From NCBI GenBank assembly GCA_031552535.1, contig JAVBMJ010000009.1, positions 1-17,103 on the forward strand: a DNA stretch of 17,103 nt, in the 5' to 3' direction. The translations under genes were made by a program, and so were the position numbers. Below, piece after piece: positions 7,398 to 15,207 of the stretch. Numbering within the stretch: position 1 is the stretch's first letter; each line of letters opens with the position of its first letter. This stretch comes from JAVBMJ01 sp031552535 (GTDB lineage Bacteria > Bacteroidota > Bacteroidia > Bacteroidales > Rikenellaceae). The notes beneath the pieces were generated by a model. It had not been told where the DNA came from and did not search any database. It saw nothing but the letters and a program-made list of their open reading frames with translations.

Positions 7398-8447
7398 TTA
7401 TTGCCCGCCCGAATCCTCCGCCCCGGCTTTCCCGGCACGCGGTTCCGACAAAAATTCATTACGATATATCTTAAGCAACAACATCAGGCCCGAAATGATC
7501 AACGGCCCGAATATGATACCCCAAAACCCTATAAGATTCACCCCTACGATGATGCCGAATATCGACACCAGCGGGTGTACGTTGGCGTACTTTTTAAGGA
7601 ACACCATCCTTATCACATTGTCTATCCCCGCCACTACAACCGAACCGTAAACCAGTAACGCAACCCCCTGCCACACGCTTCCGTTTATTATCAGCACCAC
7701 CGCCATCGGGGCCCACACCGCGGCCGTTCCAACCACCGGAACAAGACCGAAGATCCCTGTCACAAAACCCCACACCACCGGATCGCCCGCTCCCAGGACC
7801 CAATAGCCTATCCCCGCGACCAGGCCCTGTCCCACCGATATCAAAGGCACCCCTATAGCATTGCTTACCACCACATTGCGTGCCTCTTTCTCCAGCATCC
7901 TTATACTCTTTCGCGACAGCGGCAAATGCTCCTCCATTGATTTCTCCATCTTGCGGCTGCCCTGCAACATAAAATAGAGCACAAACACCATCATCAGGCC
8001 GTTGGTCACAACACTGCCAGCCGTAGAGAATATCTCGGGCAGGAATGTTCCCACCGACCGTATGGCCTGGTCGACCATATCCTTCGAAAAAATATTATAC
8101 CCCGTTCTCTGTATCACAATGTCGTGGAACGAGTTCACTGCGTCGACCACATCCTGCATACGTATCGTGGCTACCTTGGAATAGAGTAACCCGAATATCG
8201 CGCCACCCACCACAAACACCAGTATGATCGACATGACGATCAAAAAAGCCGTAGCCCACGATTTACTCCACCCCGCAGCCTGCAGGCTGCGATGTGGCAC
8301 ACGCAGGAGCATGTAGAGCGTCGCGGCACCGAGCAACGAACTGAAAAAATAGGTCAACTGGGTGGCAATAACCACCATCAACCCTATCACCACCACAACG
8401 AAAAGCACCTGCCTTATCGTACCGTTTATAACTTTTCCTGATAGCAT
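7398..8447 (-). CDS. AI-2E family transporter (multi-pass membrane protein)
   Basis: Inner-membrane protein of the AI-2E/PerM/TqsA family. The 349 residues hold about eight hydrophobic segments: near 13-30, 32-49, 66-89, 142-163, 198-219, 222-250, 260-275 and 293-328. A soluble stretch at about 90-140 lies between segments 3 and 4. The C-terminal half carries family hallmarks: GLVPVVG, GIDNVIR (274-280), HPLVSIFGIIVG and GFWGIIFGPLI. Family members have been linked to autoinducer-2 export or Na+/H+ exchange, and the substrate here cannot be told. It is the first gene behind the promoter at 8578-8608 and lies 60 bases ahead of leuA, so it probably shares the leu transcript. Whether this link is functional or incidental is unclear. 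Confidence 0.9.
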   Translation of the reverse strand: MLSGKVINGTIRQVLFVVVVIGLMVVIATQLTYFFSSLLGAATLYMLLRVPHRSLQAAGWSKSWATAFLIVMSIILVFVVGGAIFGLLYSKVATIRMQDVVDAVNSFHDIVIQRTGYNIFSKDMVDQAIRSVGTFLPEIFSTAGSVVTNGLMMVFVLYFMLQGSRKMEKSMEEHLPLSRKSIRMLEKEARNVVVSNAIGVPLISVGQGLVAGIGYWVLGAGDPVVWGFVTGIFGLVPVVGTAAVWAPMAVVLIINGSVWQGVALLVYGSVVVAGIDNVIRMVFLKKYANVHPLVSIFGIIVGVNLIGFWGIIFGPLIISGLMLLLKIYRNEFLSEPRAGKAGAEDSGGQ

Positions 8448-8577
8448 AAATTTTAATTTTTTCGAGGAGAATAATCTCTCATTATATCGATTGTATGGGA
8501 TAATTACACAATAGCGAGAGGCTGCAAGAATAATAATGTATAAAAATAATGCTGTTTGTTAAAATATAAATGAAATG

Positions 8578-8608
8578 CAAAAATAAAGAACATTTGCCGC
8601 AAAAACAA
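8578..8608 (-). promoter_or_regulatory. Bacteroidetes-type promoter of the AI-2E/leu operon
   Basis: On the minus strand TTG (8608-8606), a 20-base spacer and TATTTTTG (8585-8578) match the Bacteroidetes -33/-7 pattern. Transcription would begin near 8571, leaving a leader of about 120 AT-rich bases before the ATG at 8447. The only structure seen in the leader is a weak GAGA/TCTC hairpin. Confidence 0.55.
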
Positions 8609-8673
8609 GCCTCTCAGGCCGGTCACACGGCCATTACCGATGCCGTAAAGCATACCGGCATTGCTGTCAGCTG

Positions 8674-8723
8674 CTTAGAAACTGTTTAAAAAATTGTTTA
8701 AAATATTTCTCCCGTTCTTTTCC
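8674..8723. repeat. Solo end of the MITE-like repeat
   Basis: CTTAGAAACTGTTT (8674-8687) followed at 8703-8723 by a 21-base segment matches the reverse complement of the right end of the copy at 16780-16948. Of the 21 bases ending CGTTCTTTTCC, 19 agree. The hairpin and opposite end are absent, so this is a truncated remnant. Upstream, 8620-8670 contains small GC-rich palindromes (for example ATGCCG/CGGCAT) but no gene. Confidence 0.5.
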
Positions 8724-8776
8724 AACTCTTCCGGATCAGTTTTTTTTGTGAAAAATACACATACAAACCCGGAAAA

Positions 8777-8855
8777 CTCTCCGGAGGTATAAACCAGCCT
8801 CACCAACCCCTGCGAAGGCAGGGGTAATTCTTTTGCACAAACTCCCTCCGGAGAG
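8777..8855. repeat. Nested palindromic element (REP-like)
   Basis: An outer perfect 11-bp inverted repeat, CTCTCCGGAGG (8777-8787) with its complement at 8845-8855, encloses a perfect 8-bp hairpin (8806-8813 with 8818-8825, GAAG loop). TCCGGAGG occurs a third time just downstream near 8915. A 65-codon minus-strand frame across this area encodes low-complexity residues that follow the palindromes, so I treat it as spurious. The compact nested symmetry looks like a dispersed intergenic repeat. It may also help end transcripts from the acyl-CoA synthetase gene. Confidence 0.5.
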
Positions 8856-8990
8856 ATAACAAGGCTGCCGGGGCCGCATCCGCCTCACATAGAACCATCC
8901 GCCTTCCGGAGGACAGGTTGCGGCACACCTCAAGCCGCCAGCACCCGTTCACACCGCGCCCCATAGCCGCCCGCAGAATTCCGGCACGCT

Positions 8991-10643
8991 TTAAATCACT
9001 TCCACGCCGGCTTCCTGCAGTTTCTGCAACCCGATCTCGCGCAGTTTGAATTTCTGTATTTTGCCGCTGGCGGTCATCGGGAAGGAGTCGATAAAAAATA
9101 TATACTTTGGCGTTTTGTAACGTGCTATCTGGCCACGGCAGAATAGCCTCACTTCCTCTTCGGTAAGCGACGAACCTTTCTTTAACTGTATGAACGCCCC
9201 TACCTCCTCGCCGTATTTCGGGCTGGAGATCCCAACCACCTCGACATTCTGAATGGCCGGCATTTTATAGAGGAAGTTCTCCACCTCGCGCGGATAAACA
9301 TTCTCCCCGCCGCGGATTATCATATCCTTTATACGGCCGGTGATCCTGAAATAACCGTCCTTGTCCATCACACCCAGGTCGCCGCTATGGAGAAATCCCT
9401 CGCTGTCGATGATGGCCGCCGTAGCCTCGGGATTCCTATAGTATCCCTTCATGATATTGTATCCCCTGCAACACATCTCGCCCTGCACCCCGGGAGGACA
9501 TTCGAGCCCCGTTTCGGGATCCTTTACCTTCACTTCGACGAACGGTAGCGCCCGCCCCACCGTCGTACAACGTATTTCGGGCGAGTCGGTGGTGCGCGTG
9601 GCGGTCATTCCGGGCGAGGTCTCGGTAAGCCCGTAAACGATAATGATATCCTTGCAGTACATCCGGGTCATGACCTCGTTCATAGTGTCTATCGGGCAAA
9701 GCGAACCGGCCATGATACCCGTGCGCAGCGAACTGAGGTCGAACATATCGAACATCGGGTGGTTCAACTCGGCAATGAACATCGTCGGCACGCCGTAGAT
9801 GGCCGTGCACCGTTCGCTGTGCACCGAGGCCAGCGCCTTCAGCGGATCGAACTCTTCGAGCATAACCATCGTCGACCCGTGGGTGACGACGGCACACAAC
9901 GCCAGGACACACCCGAAACAGTGAAACAGCGGCACCGGCACCAGCAACTTGTCGGCCGGGGTGTAGTCCATGCCATCGCCTATCGTGAGACCGTTATTGA
10001 GAATATTATGGTGGGTCAGCATCACCCCTTTCGGAAAACCGGTCGTCCCCGACGTGTACTGCATATTGGTTTCGTCGTGGCAATCGACCCGGCTTTTGGC
10101 TTCGTTCAGAGCCTCGTCGTCGACATGGGCCCCCAACATGATAAGTTCCGAGGTGGTGTACATCCCACGCTGCTTCTCCTGCCCTATGTATACCACATTG
10201 CGCAGTTCGGGGAAACGCTCGCTGTGCAGGTTGCCGCGCTGCGAGGTCTTCAGCTCGGGGACCAACCCGTAGAGTATCTGCACGTAGTCGCTGTCGCGGT
10301 AGCCGTTGACGATGCACATCGTGTGTATGTCGGCATTCTGCATTATGTACTCCACCTCCGACGACTTGTAATTCGTATTCACAGTCACCAGCACAGCCCC
10401 TATCTTGGCCGAAGCGAACATGAACGTCAACCAGTCGGGAACGTTCTTGGCCCATACTCCGACTTTGCTGCCCCGGGTGACACCTATCGACATCAGCCCC
10501 TTGGCCAACTTGTCGACGCGCTGGTCGAATTGCGAGTAGGTGAAACGCAGATTGCGGTCGGGATAGACCAGAAAATCGTGATCGGGTGTTTGCACAGCGT
10601 AATGTTCGAGTATGCTGCCCAGTGTATGTGTCGTAAGTTCCAT
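8991..10643 (-). CDS. Acyl-CoA synthetase, AMP-binding (ANL) family
   Basis: Cytoplasmic or membrane-associated ligase activating a carboxylic acid with ATP to acyl-AMP and then acyl-CoA. The 550 residues contain all ANL core motifs: YTSGTTGFPKGV (196-207, phosphate loop), VYGLTETSPG (336-345) with Glu341, HSGDLG (419-424) with ribose-binding Asp422, the hinge TGRIKDMIIRGGENVYP (435-451) and catalytic Lys528 in PMTASGKIQK. The overall pattern is that of FadD-like medium/long-chain fatty acyl-CoA synthetases, but the acyl pocket is not readable, so acetate-like or branched substrates are not excluded. No signal peptide. It lies 191 bases downstream of the XRE-cupin gene on the same strand, with GTTAAC palindromes in between, suggesting control by that regulator. 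Confidence 0.93.
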   Translation of the reverse strand: MELTTHTLGSILEHYAVQTPDHDFLVYPDRNLRFTYSQFDQRVDKLAKGLMSIGVTRGSKVGVWAKNVPDWLTFMFASAKIGAVLVTVNTNYKSSEVEYIMQNADIHTMCIVNGYRDSDYVQILYGLVPELKTSQRGNLHSERFPELRNVVYIGQEKQRGMYTTSELIMLGAHVDDEALNEAKSRVDCHDETNMQYTSGTTGFPKGVMLTHHNILNNGLTIGDGMDYTPADKLLVPVPLFHCFGCVLALCAVVTHGSTMVMLEEFDPLKALASVHSERCTAIYGVPTMFIAELNHPMFDMFDLSSLRTGIMAGSLCPIDTMNEVMTRMYCKDIIIVYGLTETSPGMTATRTTDSPEIRCTTVGRALPFVEVKVKDPETGLECPPGVQGEMCCRGYNIMKGYYRNPEATAAIIDSEGFLHSGDLGVMDKDGYFRITGRIKDMIIRGGENVYPREVENFLYKMPAIQNVEVVGISSPKYGEEVGAFIQLKKGSSLTEEEVRLFCRGQIARYKTPKYIFFIDSFPMTASGKIQKFKLREIGLQKLQEAGVEVI

Positions 10644-10669
10644 TAAAGTCCGATTAAAATAAGTTATGG

Positions 10670-10758
10670 CGTGTTAACACGGCGTTTACGAAGTACGGCA
10701 ACCGTTACGATTCCGTCGATTCTACGAAACCCAACGTGAGAAACGAGGCCCGTTAACG
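10670..10758. promoter_or_regulatory. Two GTTAAC-centred palindromes, candidate operators
   Basis: A perfect 12-bp palindrome CGTGTTAACACG (10670-10681) and a shorter one CGTTAACG (10751-10758) lie in the 191-base gap upstream of the acyl-CoA synthetase. The first is 27 bases before the start codon. Short perfect palindromes at this place suit a dimeric HTH protein, and the XRE-cupin regulator next door is the obvious candidate. I saw no convincing TAnnTTTG box in this gap. Confidence 0.35.
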
Positions 10759-10834
10759 AAATTTTTGCTTTTGTTCGCAATCCGGGAGAGCCCGACATAT
10801 CTTCCGGCATACCCCGCTGCGTCCAAATTGCATT

Positions 10835-11407
10835 CTAATAAGGTATATATATAACAGCCAGCATCCTGGCCTTACGTCCACCGGCAGGCGTCGACACACA
10901 GTGCGGCACCAGCGAGTCGTAGTAAATACTGTCGCCCTGCGAAAGGCGGTAAACCTCCGATCCGTAGCGCAGTTCGATCTCTCCGTCGAGAACATATATA
11001 AACTCCTCGCCCTCGTGGTTCGACATATTTTTCGCGTCGGGTTCGACATATTCCACATCGACCATGTAAGGCTCCATGTTACGGTCGCGCTTCTTCTCGG
11101 CCAGTGCGTAAAACATAAGATGTTTGTTAGCCGTAGTATTGGAATTGGAAGTACTTACCGTCGGCAGGCTCTCCCCTTGCCTGGTCACAGCCGGGCCGGG
11201 GTGCTCTTCGCCGTCGAGTATCGTACCCAGGCGGACACCGATGCGGCGCGACAATTTGATAAGCGTCGAAATCGAGGGCATAAGCTCGTCCGACTCAATA
11301 AGCCGCATCTGGACGTCATTGATTCCGGCGGCCCCGGCCAACTCTTCTATCGAAATTCCGGCCGCTGTACGCAGATGCTTGATTTTACTGCCTATTTGCT
11401 CTGTCAT
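10835..11407 (-). CDS. XRE-family HTH regulator with C-terminal cupin domain
   Basis: Predicted DNA-binding regulator of 190 residues. The N-terminal XRE/HTH_3 domain (about 6-62) contains IKHLRTAAGISIEELAGAAG and STLIKLSRRIGVRLG. A linker of about 45 residues is followed by a cupin_2 domain (about 112-188), with HEGEEFIYVLDGEIEL as cupin motif 1 (His131, Glu135) and GDSIYYDSLVPHCV as motif 2 (His169). This architecture normally senses a small molecule or metal through the cupin and represses or activates neighbouring metabolic genes. It is followed by the acyl-CoA synthetase on the same strand, an XRE-cupin plus AMP-ligase pairing I recall as recurrent in Bacteroidetes, so a CoA-activated or acid ligand is an inference. 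It diverges from proC. Confidence 0.92.
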   Translation of the reverse strand: MTEQIGSKIKHLRTAAGISIEELAGAAGINDVQMRLIESDELMPSISTLIKLSRRIGVRLGTILDGEEHPGPAVTRQGESLPTVSTSNSNTTANKHLMFYALAEKKRDRNMEPYMVDVEYVEPDAKNMSNHEGEEFIYVLDGEIELRYGSEVYRLSQGDSIYYDSLVPHCVSTPAGGRKARMLAVIYIPY

Positions 11408-11429
11408 GTTCGGGTTGTTTTTTCACCCG

Positions 11430-11437
11430 CAAATGTA
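11430..11437 (-). promoter_or_regulatory. Possible -7 box of the XRE-cupin gene
   Basis: The minus strand reads TACATTTG, matching TAnnTTTG, 22 bases before the ATG at 11407. No TTG lies at the right upstream distance, so support is limited to the -7 box and its position. Confidence 0.35.
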
Positions 11438-11556
11438 CATCCGGCGTTCGGTGTCGGATCTCATTTTTACCGCAATACTACGACGCCCAAAACTAACATG
11501 GCGTTTTAAGAAACTGTCTAAAAAGAGTAAAAAACGGTTCGTTGTAAAAATTTTGC

Positions 11557-11564
11557 TATTTTTG
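11557..11564 (+). promoter_or_regulatory. Probable -7 box of proC
   Basis: TATTTTTG matches TAnnTTTG and lies 21 bases before the proC ATG at 11586, giving a short leader. The -33 element is degenerate. The flanking sequence is very AT-rich. A TAAGAAACTGTCT stretch at 11508-11520 faintly resembles the MITE ends but is not enough to call a copy. Confidence 0.45.
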
Positions 11565-11585
11565 TTAAAATTAATCAGCCATTAC

Positions 11586-12386
11586 ATGGACAATAATCCG
11601 GATATCAGGCTCACTATCATAGGAGGAGGCAATATGGGCGGCTCTATGGCCCGCGGAATATGTAGTTCCGGGACACTGGCCCCGGAACGGATCACGATAG
11701 CCGACCCCTCGGCCGGGGTAGCTGAAGCATTCCGGACACTCGACAGCAAGATAACGGTAACAAGCGACAACACGGTAGCCGTAAGCGGGGCCGATATGGT
11801 AATGATCGCCGTAAAACCATGGGTGGCCGAAGAAACGGTTCGGGAAGTCGCCGGAGCCATGAAACCGGGAGCGATACTCGCCTCCGTCGTGGCGGGAGTG
11901 ACTACGGATACGCTACGCGGTTGGCTGGGCCGGGAGGCGGCACACCCTGTGGTCCGTGTGATGCCCAACACTGCCATTGCAATAAGCCGCAGCATGACCT
12001 TCATAGCCGCCGGCCCCGCCGATACCGGAGCACTGGCCACGGCAAACAGCCTGCTGGCCCCCCTGGGTGAGGTAATGATTATCCGAGAAGAACAAATGGC
12101 CGCCGCCACGGCCCTCGCCTCGTGCGGCATCGCCTACGCCCTGCGCTACATGCAGGCGGCTATCGAAGGGGGCGCCGGAATGGGGTTTGCACCCGCCGAT
12201 GCGAGACGCATCGTCATGCAAACAGTCGAAGGCGCGTTGGCAGTACTGCGCCACAACGGTTCCGATCCGGCCGGCGAGATAGCAAAAGTCACTACGCCGG
12301 GCGGCATAACCCTGCGGGGCCTCGAAGCGATGGAACGGGAAGGATTCACCAGGGCCGTTATCAGCGGCCTGGAAGAGAGCAGGTAA
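11586..12386 (+). CDS. proC: Pyrroline-5-carboxylate reductase
   Basis: Last step of proline synthesis: NAD(P)H-dependent reduction of 1-pyrroline-5-carboxylate to proline, in the cytoplasm. I start at ATG 11586 (MDNNPDIRLTIIGGGNMG) because it places the Rossmann motif GGGNMG at residues 13-18 and gives 266 residues, a typical length. The frame stays open farther upstream, but that part is non-homologous and overlaps the divergent regulator. Family motifs are VRVMPNTA (123-130) and KVTTPGGITLRGL (234-246), the P5CR signature in the dimerisation domain. It heads a plus-strand proC-proB-proA set, 100 bases ahead of proB, so all three steps from glutamate lie together. Confidence 0.96.
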   Translation: MDNNPDIRLTIIGGGNMGGSMARGICSSGTLAPERITIADPSAGVAEAFRTLDSKITVTSDNTVAVSGADMVMIAVKPWVAEETVREVAGAMKPGAILASVVAGVTTDTLRGWLGREAAHPVVRVMPNTAIAISRSMTFIAAGPADTGALATANSLLAPLGEVMIIREEQMAAATALASCGIAYALRYMQAAIEGGAGMGFAPADARRIVMQTVEGALAVLRHNGSDPAGEIAKVTTPGGITLRGLEAMEREGFTRAVISGLEESR

Positions 12387-12390
12387 CTCT

Positions 12391-12467
12391 GTTCCCGCCA
12401 GTGGGAACAAGTCTGCCATAAAACAAAAACAAATACATGATACTGCTGCCCGGCATTACAGGGCAGC
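12391..12467 (+). promoter_or_regulatory. Two small hairpins in the proC-proB gap
   Basis: GTTCCC/GGGAAC (12391-12396 with 12403-12408) begins 4 bases after the proC stop. GCTGCCC/GGGCAGC (12445-12451 with 12461-12467) lies 19 bases before the proB ATG and is followed by CCTTTCT. Neither has a strong U-run, so they would reduce or process readthrough rather than fully end it. The second hairpin could affect proB translation. Confidence 0.35.
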
Positions 12468-12486
12468 CCTTTCTAAATTGACATCA

Positions 12487-13611
12487 ATGTACAAACGTGT
12501 CGTAATAAAGATTGGCAGCCAGATACTTACACAGCCCGACGGAAGGCTCGACACCACCCGCATGTCGTCGCTGGTCGATCAGATCGCGCGGTTGCACCGC
12601 GAAGGCATGGAGGTTATAGTCGTTTCGTCCGGAGCCGTGGCCTCGGGACGCGGCGAGGTGGCATTGCGCGGCAATGTAAATGGCGGCAACAGGCGGCAGG
12701 CCAGGCTGGACGCTGTCTCGGAACGCCAGTTGTTCTCGGCCGTGGGGCAGGTCAAGTTGATGACGCGATACTACAACCTTTTCCACGACCATGGACTGGT
12801 CTGCGGCCAGGTACTGACTACCCGGGAAAGCCTCTCCACCCGGCGCGACTACCTCAACCAGCGCAACTGCATAGAGGCGATGCTCGCGGCCGGAGTGGTG
12901 CCGGTCATCAACGAGAACGACGCCATCTCCGTGGCCGAGCTTATGTTTACCGACAACGACGAGCTTTCGGGTATGGTGGCGACGATGCTCGCGGCCGGAG
13001 TGCTGGTGATCCTGAGCAATATAGACGGGATATACGACGGCGATCCGCACGATCCTTCCTCGCGGGTGATACGCGAGGTCGCACCGGGCCATACGCGCCT
13101 GTCGCAGTACATAACCGCGTCGAAATCACAATTCGGGCGTGGTGGCATGTTGACCAAAAGCCGCATTGCGTCACGCGTGGCATCGGAGGGAGTAGAGGTT
13201 GTCATAGCCTCCGGTGTCCGCGATGGAATACTTATTTCTCTGTTGCTGGAACGCGCAGACACAATTTGCACGCGATTTGTGCCTCATCCCGAAGGTGCGT
13301 CGCGAATAAAGCGCTGGGTAGCCCACAGCGACGTTTTCGCACGGGGCGGGGTGCACATCAACGAGGGGGCTTACAGGGCCTTGACCGGCAGTAAAGCGTC
13401 GAGCCTTTTGCATGTGGGGGTGGAACGCATCGAGGGAGAATTCGACAATGGCGATCCGGTCCGTATCTTCGCTCCGGGGGGTATTTATATAGGTATAGGT
13501 AAAGTTTCGGTGGCAAGCGTCAGAGCGCGGGAGTTGGCCGGACAGAAAGGCCATAGGCCGCTGGTGCACTATGATCATCTTTTCATAGAGCCGGAAAGCG
13601 GCGGCCGTTAA
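12487..13611 (+). CDS. proB: Glutamate 5-kinase with PUA domain
   Basis: First step of proline synthesis: ATP-dependent phosphorylation of glutamate to gamma-glutamyl phosphate, normally the proline-feedback-controlled step. I use ATG 12487 (MYKRVVIKIGSQ, 374 residues); an in-frame TTG at 12478 would add three residues. The amino-acid-kinase domain (about 1-255) shows KIGS (8-11), VSSGAVASGRGEV, PVINENDAI (139-147), FTDNDELSG and the nucleotide-binding SNIDGIYDGDP (177-187). The C-terminal PUA domain (about 275-355) contains GGVHINEGAYRAL and GIYIGIGKVS. An insertion of about ten residues rich in Gly, Asn and Arg (near 61-75, GNVNGGNRRQAR) follows the SGAV motif. proA begins 40 bases downstream. 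Confidence 0.96.
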   Translation: MYKRVVIKIGSQILTQPDGRLDTTRMSSLVDQIARLHREGMEVIVVSSGAVASGRGEVALRGNVNGGNRRQARLDAVSERQLFSAVGQVKLMTRYYNLFHDHGLVCGQVLTTRESLSTRRDYLNQRNCIEAMLAAGVVPVINENDAISVAELMFTDNDELSGMVATMLAAGVLVILSNIDGIYDGDPHDPSSRVIREVAPGHTRLSQYITASKSQFGRGGMLTKSRIASRVASEGVEVVIASGVRDGILISLLLERADTICTRFVPHPEGASRIKRWVAHSDVFARGGVHINEGAYRALTGSKASSLLHVGVERIEGEFDNGDPVRIFAPGGIYIGIGKVSVASVRARELAGQKGHRPLVHYDHLFIEPESGGR

Positions 13612-13651
13612 AACACCATGGAGCGTCACGGCGCATAAAAAATCACAACCT

Positions 13652-14896
13652 ATGGAGACAATGTTCAAACTTGCGAAAGCAGCTTCGCGGACACTCAACC
13701 TCGAATCCGAGGAACGCATAAACCGCGCGTTACTCAAGGCGGCCGATGCGCTGGAGCACGACACCGAGGCCATTCTTGTGGCAAACCGCACGGATCTGGA
13801 TCGAATGGAGTTGTCGGACCCGCTTTACGACCGTCTGATGCTATCCCCGAAACGTGTCGCCGCCATGGCTTCCGACATCAGAGTAGTGGCCGGGCTGAGA
13901 AGTCCCGTCGGAGAGATCATATCGACCCACACCAGGCCCAACGGGATGAAGATCGACAAAGTGCGCGTGCCGTTAGGGGTTGTGGGCGTGATTTTCGAGG
14001 CGCGGCCCAACGTGTCGAGCGACATATTCGCCCTGTGTTTCAAATCCGGCAACTGCTCGCTGCTGAAGGGCAGCCGCAACGCCTCACACTCGAACAAAGC
14101 CATAACAGGCATCATACGCCGTGTACTGGAAGAAGAGGGCATGGACCCGGCCATATTGACCCTTCTTCCCGACGAGAGACCCGCCACCGACGCTTTGATC
14201 AATGCCGTGGGCATGGTGGATGTGGTCATACCCCGTGGAGGCAGGGAGTTGATCGACTATGTCAGGCGCAACTCGCAGGTGCCTGTTATCGAAACCGGAG
14301 CCGGTGTGTGCCACGTATATTTCGACCGCGAGGGCGACATACGCATAGGCACGCAGGTCGTGCTTAACGCCAAGACACGCCGTGTGAGCGTCTGCAATGC
14401 ACTCGACTGCCTGCTCGTCCACGAAGAACGCCTCAACGACATCGCTGCACTCTGCGCTCCGCTCTCCGGCGAGGGGGTGATTATCTTTGCCGACCCGGCA
14501 TCGCTGGCTGCATTACGGGGCAATTATCCCGAAAAATTATTGAGATATGTATCCGAAGATAGCTACGGGACAGAGTTCCTCGACTACAAGATGGCCCTTC
14601 ACGTCGTGCCCGGGATACACGAAGCCATAGACCATATCGACCGCTACGGTTCGCGCCACAGCGAATCTATCGTGACCGAAGATCACATGGCAGCCCGTCT
14701 TTTCGCCCGTAGCGTCGACGCGGCATGCGTATATACCAACCTGCCCACGTCGTTTACCGACGGAGCGCAGTTCGGGTTCGGGGCCGAAATAGGTATAAGC
14801 ACCCAGAAACTCCACGCCCGCGGCCCCATGGGTTTGCCCGAATTGACCACATACAAATATGTTATCACAGGCCACGGCCAGACCAGGGAGGAGTAA
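13652..14896 (+). CDS. proA: Glutamate-5-semialdehyde dehydrogenase (gamma-glutamyl phosphate reductase)
   Basis: Second step of proline synthesis: NADPH-dependent reduction of gamma-glutamyl phosphate to glutamate-5-semialdehyde, which cyclises to the ProC substrate. The 414 residues match ProA (417 in E. coli). Signatures are GVVGVIFEARPNVSSD (109-124), LLKGSRNASHSN (137-148), PRGGRELI (194-201), ETGAGVCHVY (214-223) and the catalytic cysteine Cys248 in RRVSVCNALDCLLVH. The C-terminus ends with the usual FGAEIGISTQKLHARGPMGL. ATG 13652 is used; Met4 is a possible alternative. It is 40 bases behind proB, so the two proteins, which form a complex in characterised bacteria, are likely co-expressed. 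No clear terminator was found in 14897-15067. Confidence 0.97.
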   Translation: METMFKLAKAASRTLNLESEERINRALLKAADALEHDTEAILVANRTDLDRMELSDPLYDRLMLSPKRVAAMASDIRVVAGLRSPVGEIISTHTRPNGMKIDKVRVPLGVVGVIFEARPNVSSDIFALCFKSGNCSLLKGSRNASHSNKAITGIIRRVLEEEGMDPAILTLLPDERPATDALINAVGMVDVVIPRGGRELIDYVRRNSQVPVIETGAGVCHVYFDREGDIRIGTQVVLNAKTRRVSVCNALDCLLVHEERLNDIAALCAPLSGEGVIIFADPASLAALRGNYPEKLLRYVSEDSYGTEFLDYKMALHVVPGIHEAIDHIDRYGSRHSESIVTEDHMAARLFARSVDAACVYTNLPTSFTDGAQFGFGAEIGISTQKLHARGPMGLPELTTYKYVITGHGQTREE

Positions 14897-15067
14897 CCGC
14901 ACCGGTGTGACACCATTCCAGGAAGCCGCAGGCGTGGCCGGTAAATCAGGCAGGCCGGCGCATGGACGGTGACACGTCGCAGAACAATATCGACCGCGCC
15001 TACATATTTCTCTTATGTTGCGTTTAACTTACCTCATATAAATAGTTGCAAATTATTCCTGGGGCTA

Positions 15068-15099
15068 TTTGCCGGAGTAAATAATTCGTATTATATTTG
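15068..15099 (+). promoter_or_regulatory. Bacteroidetes-type promoter of tRNA-Pro
   Basis: TTTG (15068-15071), exactly 20 bases, then TATATTTG (15092-15099) is a full match to the Bacteroidetes -33/-7 consensus. Initiation would fall near 15106, about 7 bases before the mature tRNA. Confidence 0.85.
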
Positions 15100-15112
15100 C
15101 ACCCTGTTTGCG

Positions 15113-15187
15113 CGGGGTGTAGCGCAGTCCGGTTAGCGCGCCAGCTTCGGGAGTTGGAGGCCGAAGGTTCGAATCCTTTCACCCCGA
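15113..15187 (+). tRNA. tRNA-Pro (anticodon CGG)
   Basis: 75 bases fold as a standard cloverleaf. The acceptor stem is CGGGGTG/CACCCCG, the D-stem GCGC/GCGC, the anticodon stem CCAGC/GTTGG around loop TTCGGGA, and the T-arm GAAGG TTCGAAT CCTTT. The discriminator is A15187. Loop positions 34-36 read CGG, decoding the proline codon CCG. The CCA end is not encoded (CAA follows). It has its own promoter and terminator, so it is an independent unit that happens to follow the proline genes. Confidence 0.95.
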
Positions 15188-15207
15188 CAAGTAATCTGAA
15201 ATAATTG

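Noticed and set aside
8736..8933. 65-codon minus-strand ORF
   Set aside because: It overlaps the nested palindromes, its peptide simply follows the repeat sequence, and it has no family resemblance.
9759..10646. 295-codon plus-strand ORF
   Set aside because: It is a shadow of the acyl-CoA synthetase gene, without recognisable domains.
11508..11520. TAAGAAACTGTCT as another end of the MITE-like repeat
   Set aside because: Only the first dozen bases resemble the end and no subterminal match follows.
11124..11585. Upstream extension of the proC frame
   Set aside because: It is antisense to the XRE-cupin gene and crosses its own predicted promoter. ProC homology begins at 11586.
12437..12481. 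14-codon ORF (MILLPGITGQPFLN) before proB as a leader peptide
   Set aside because: Only two prolines and no attenuator-terminator arrangement. It covers the small hairpin at 12445-12467 and is probably chance.
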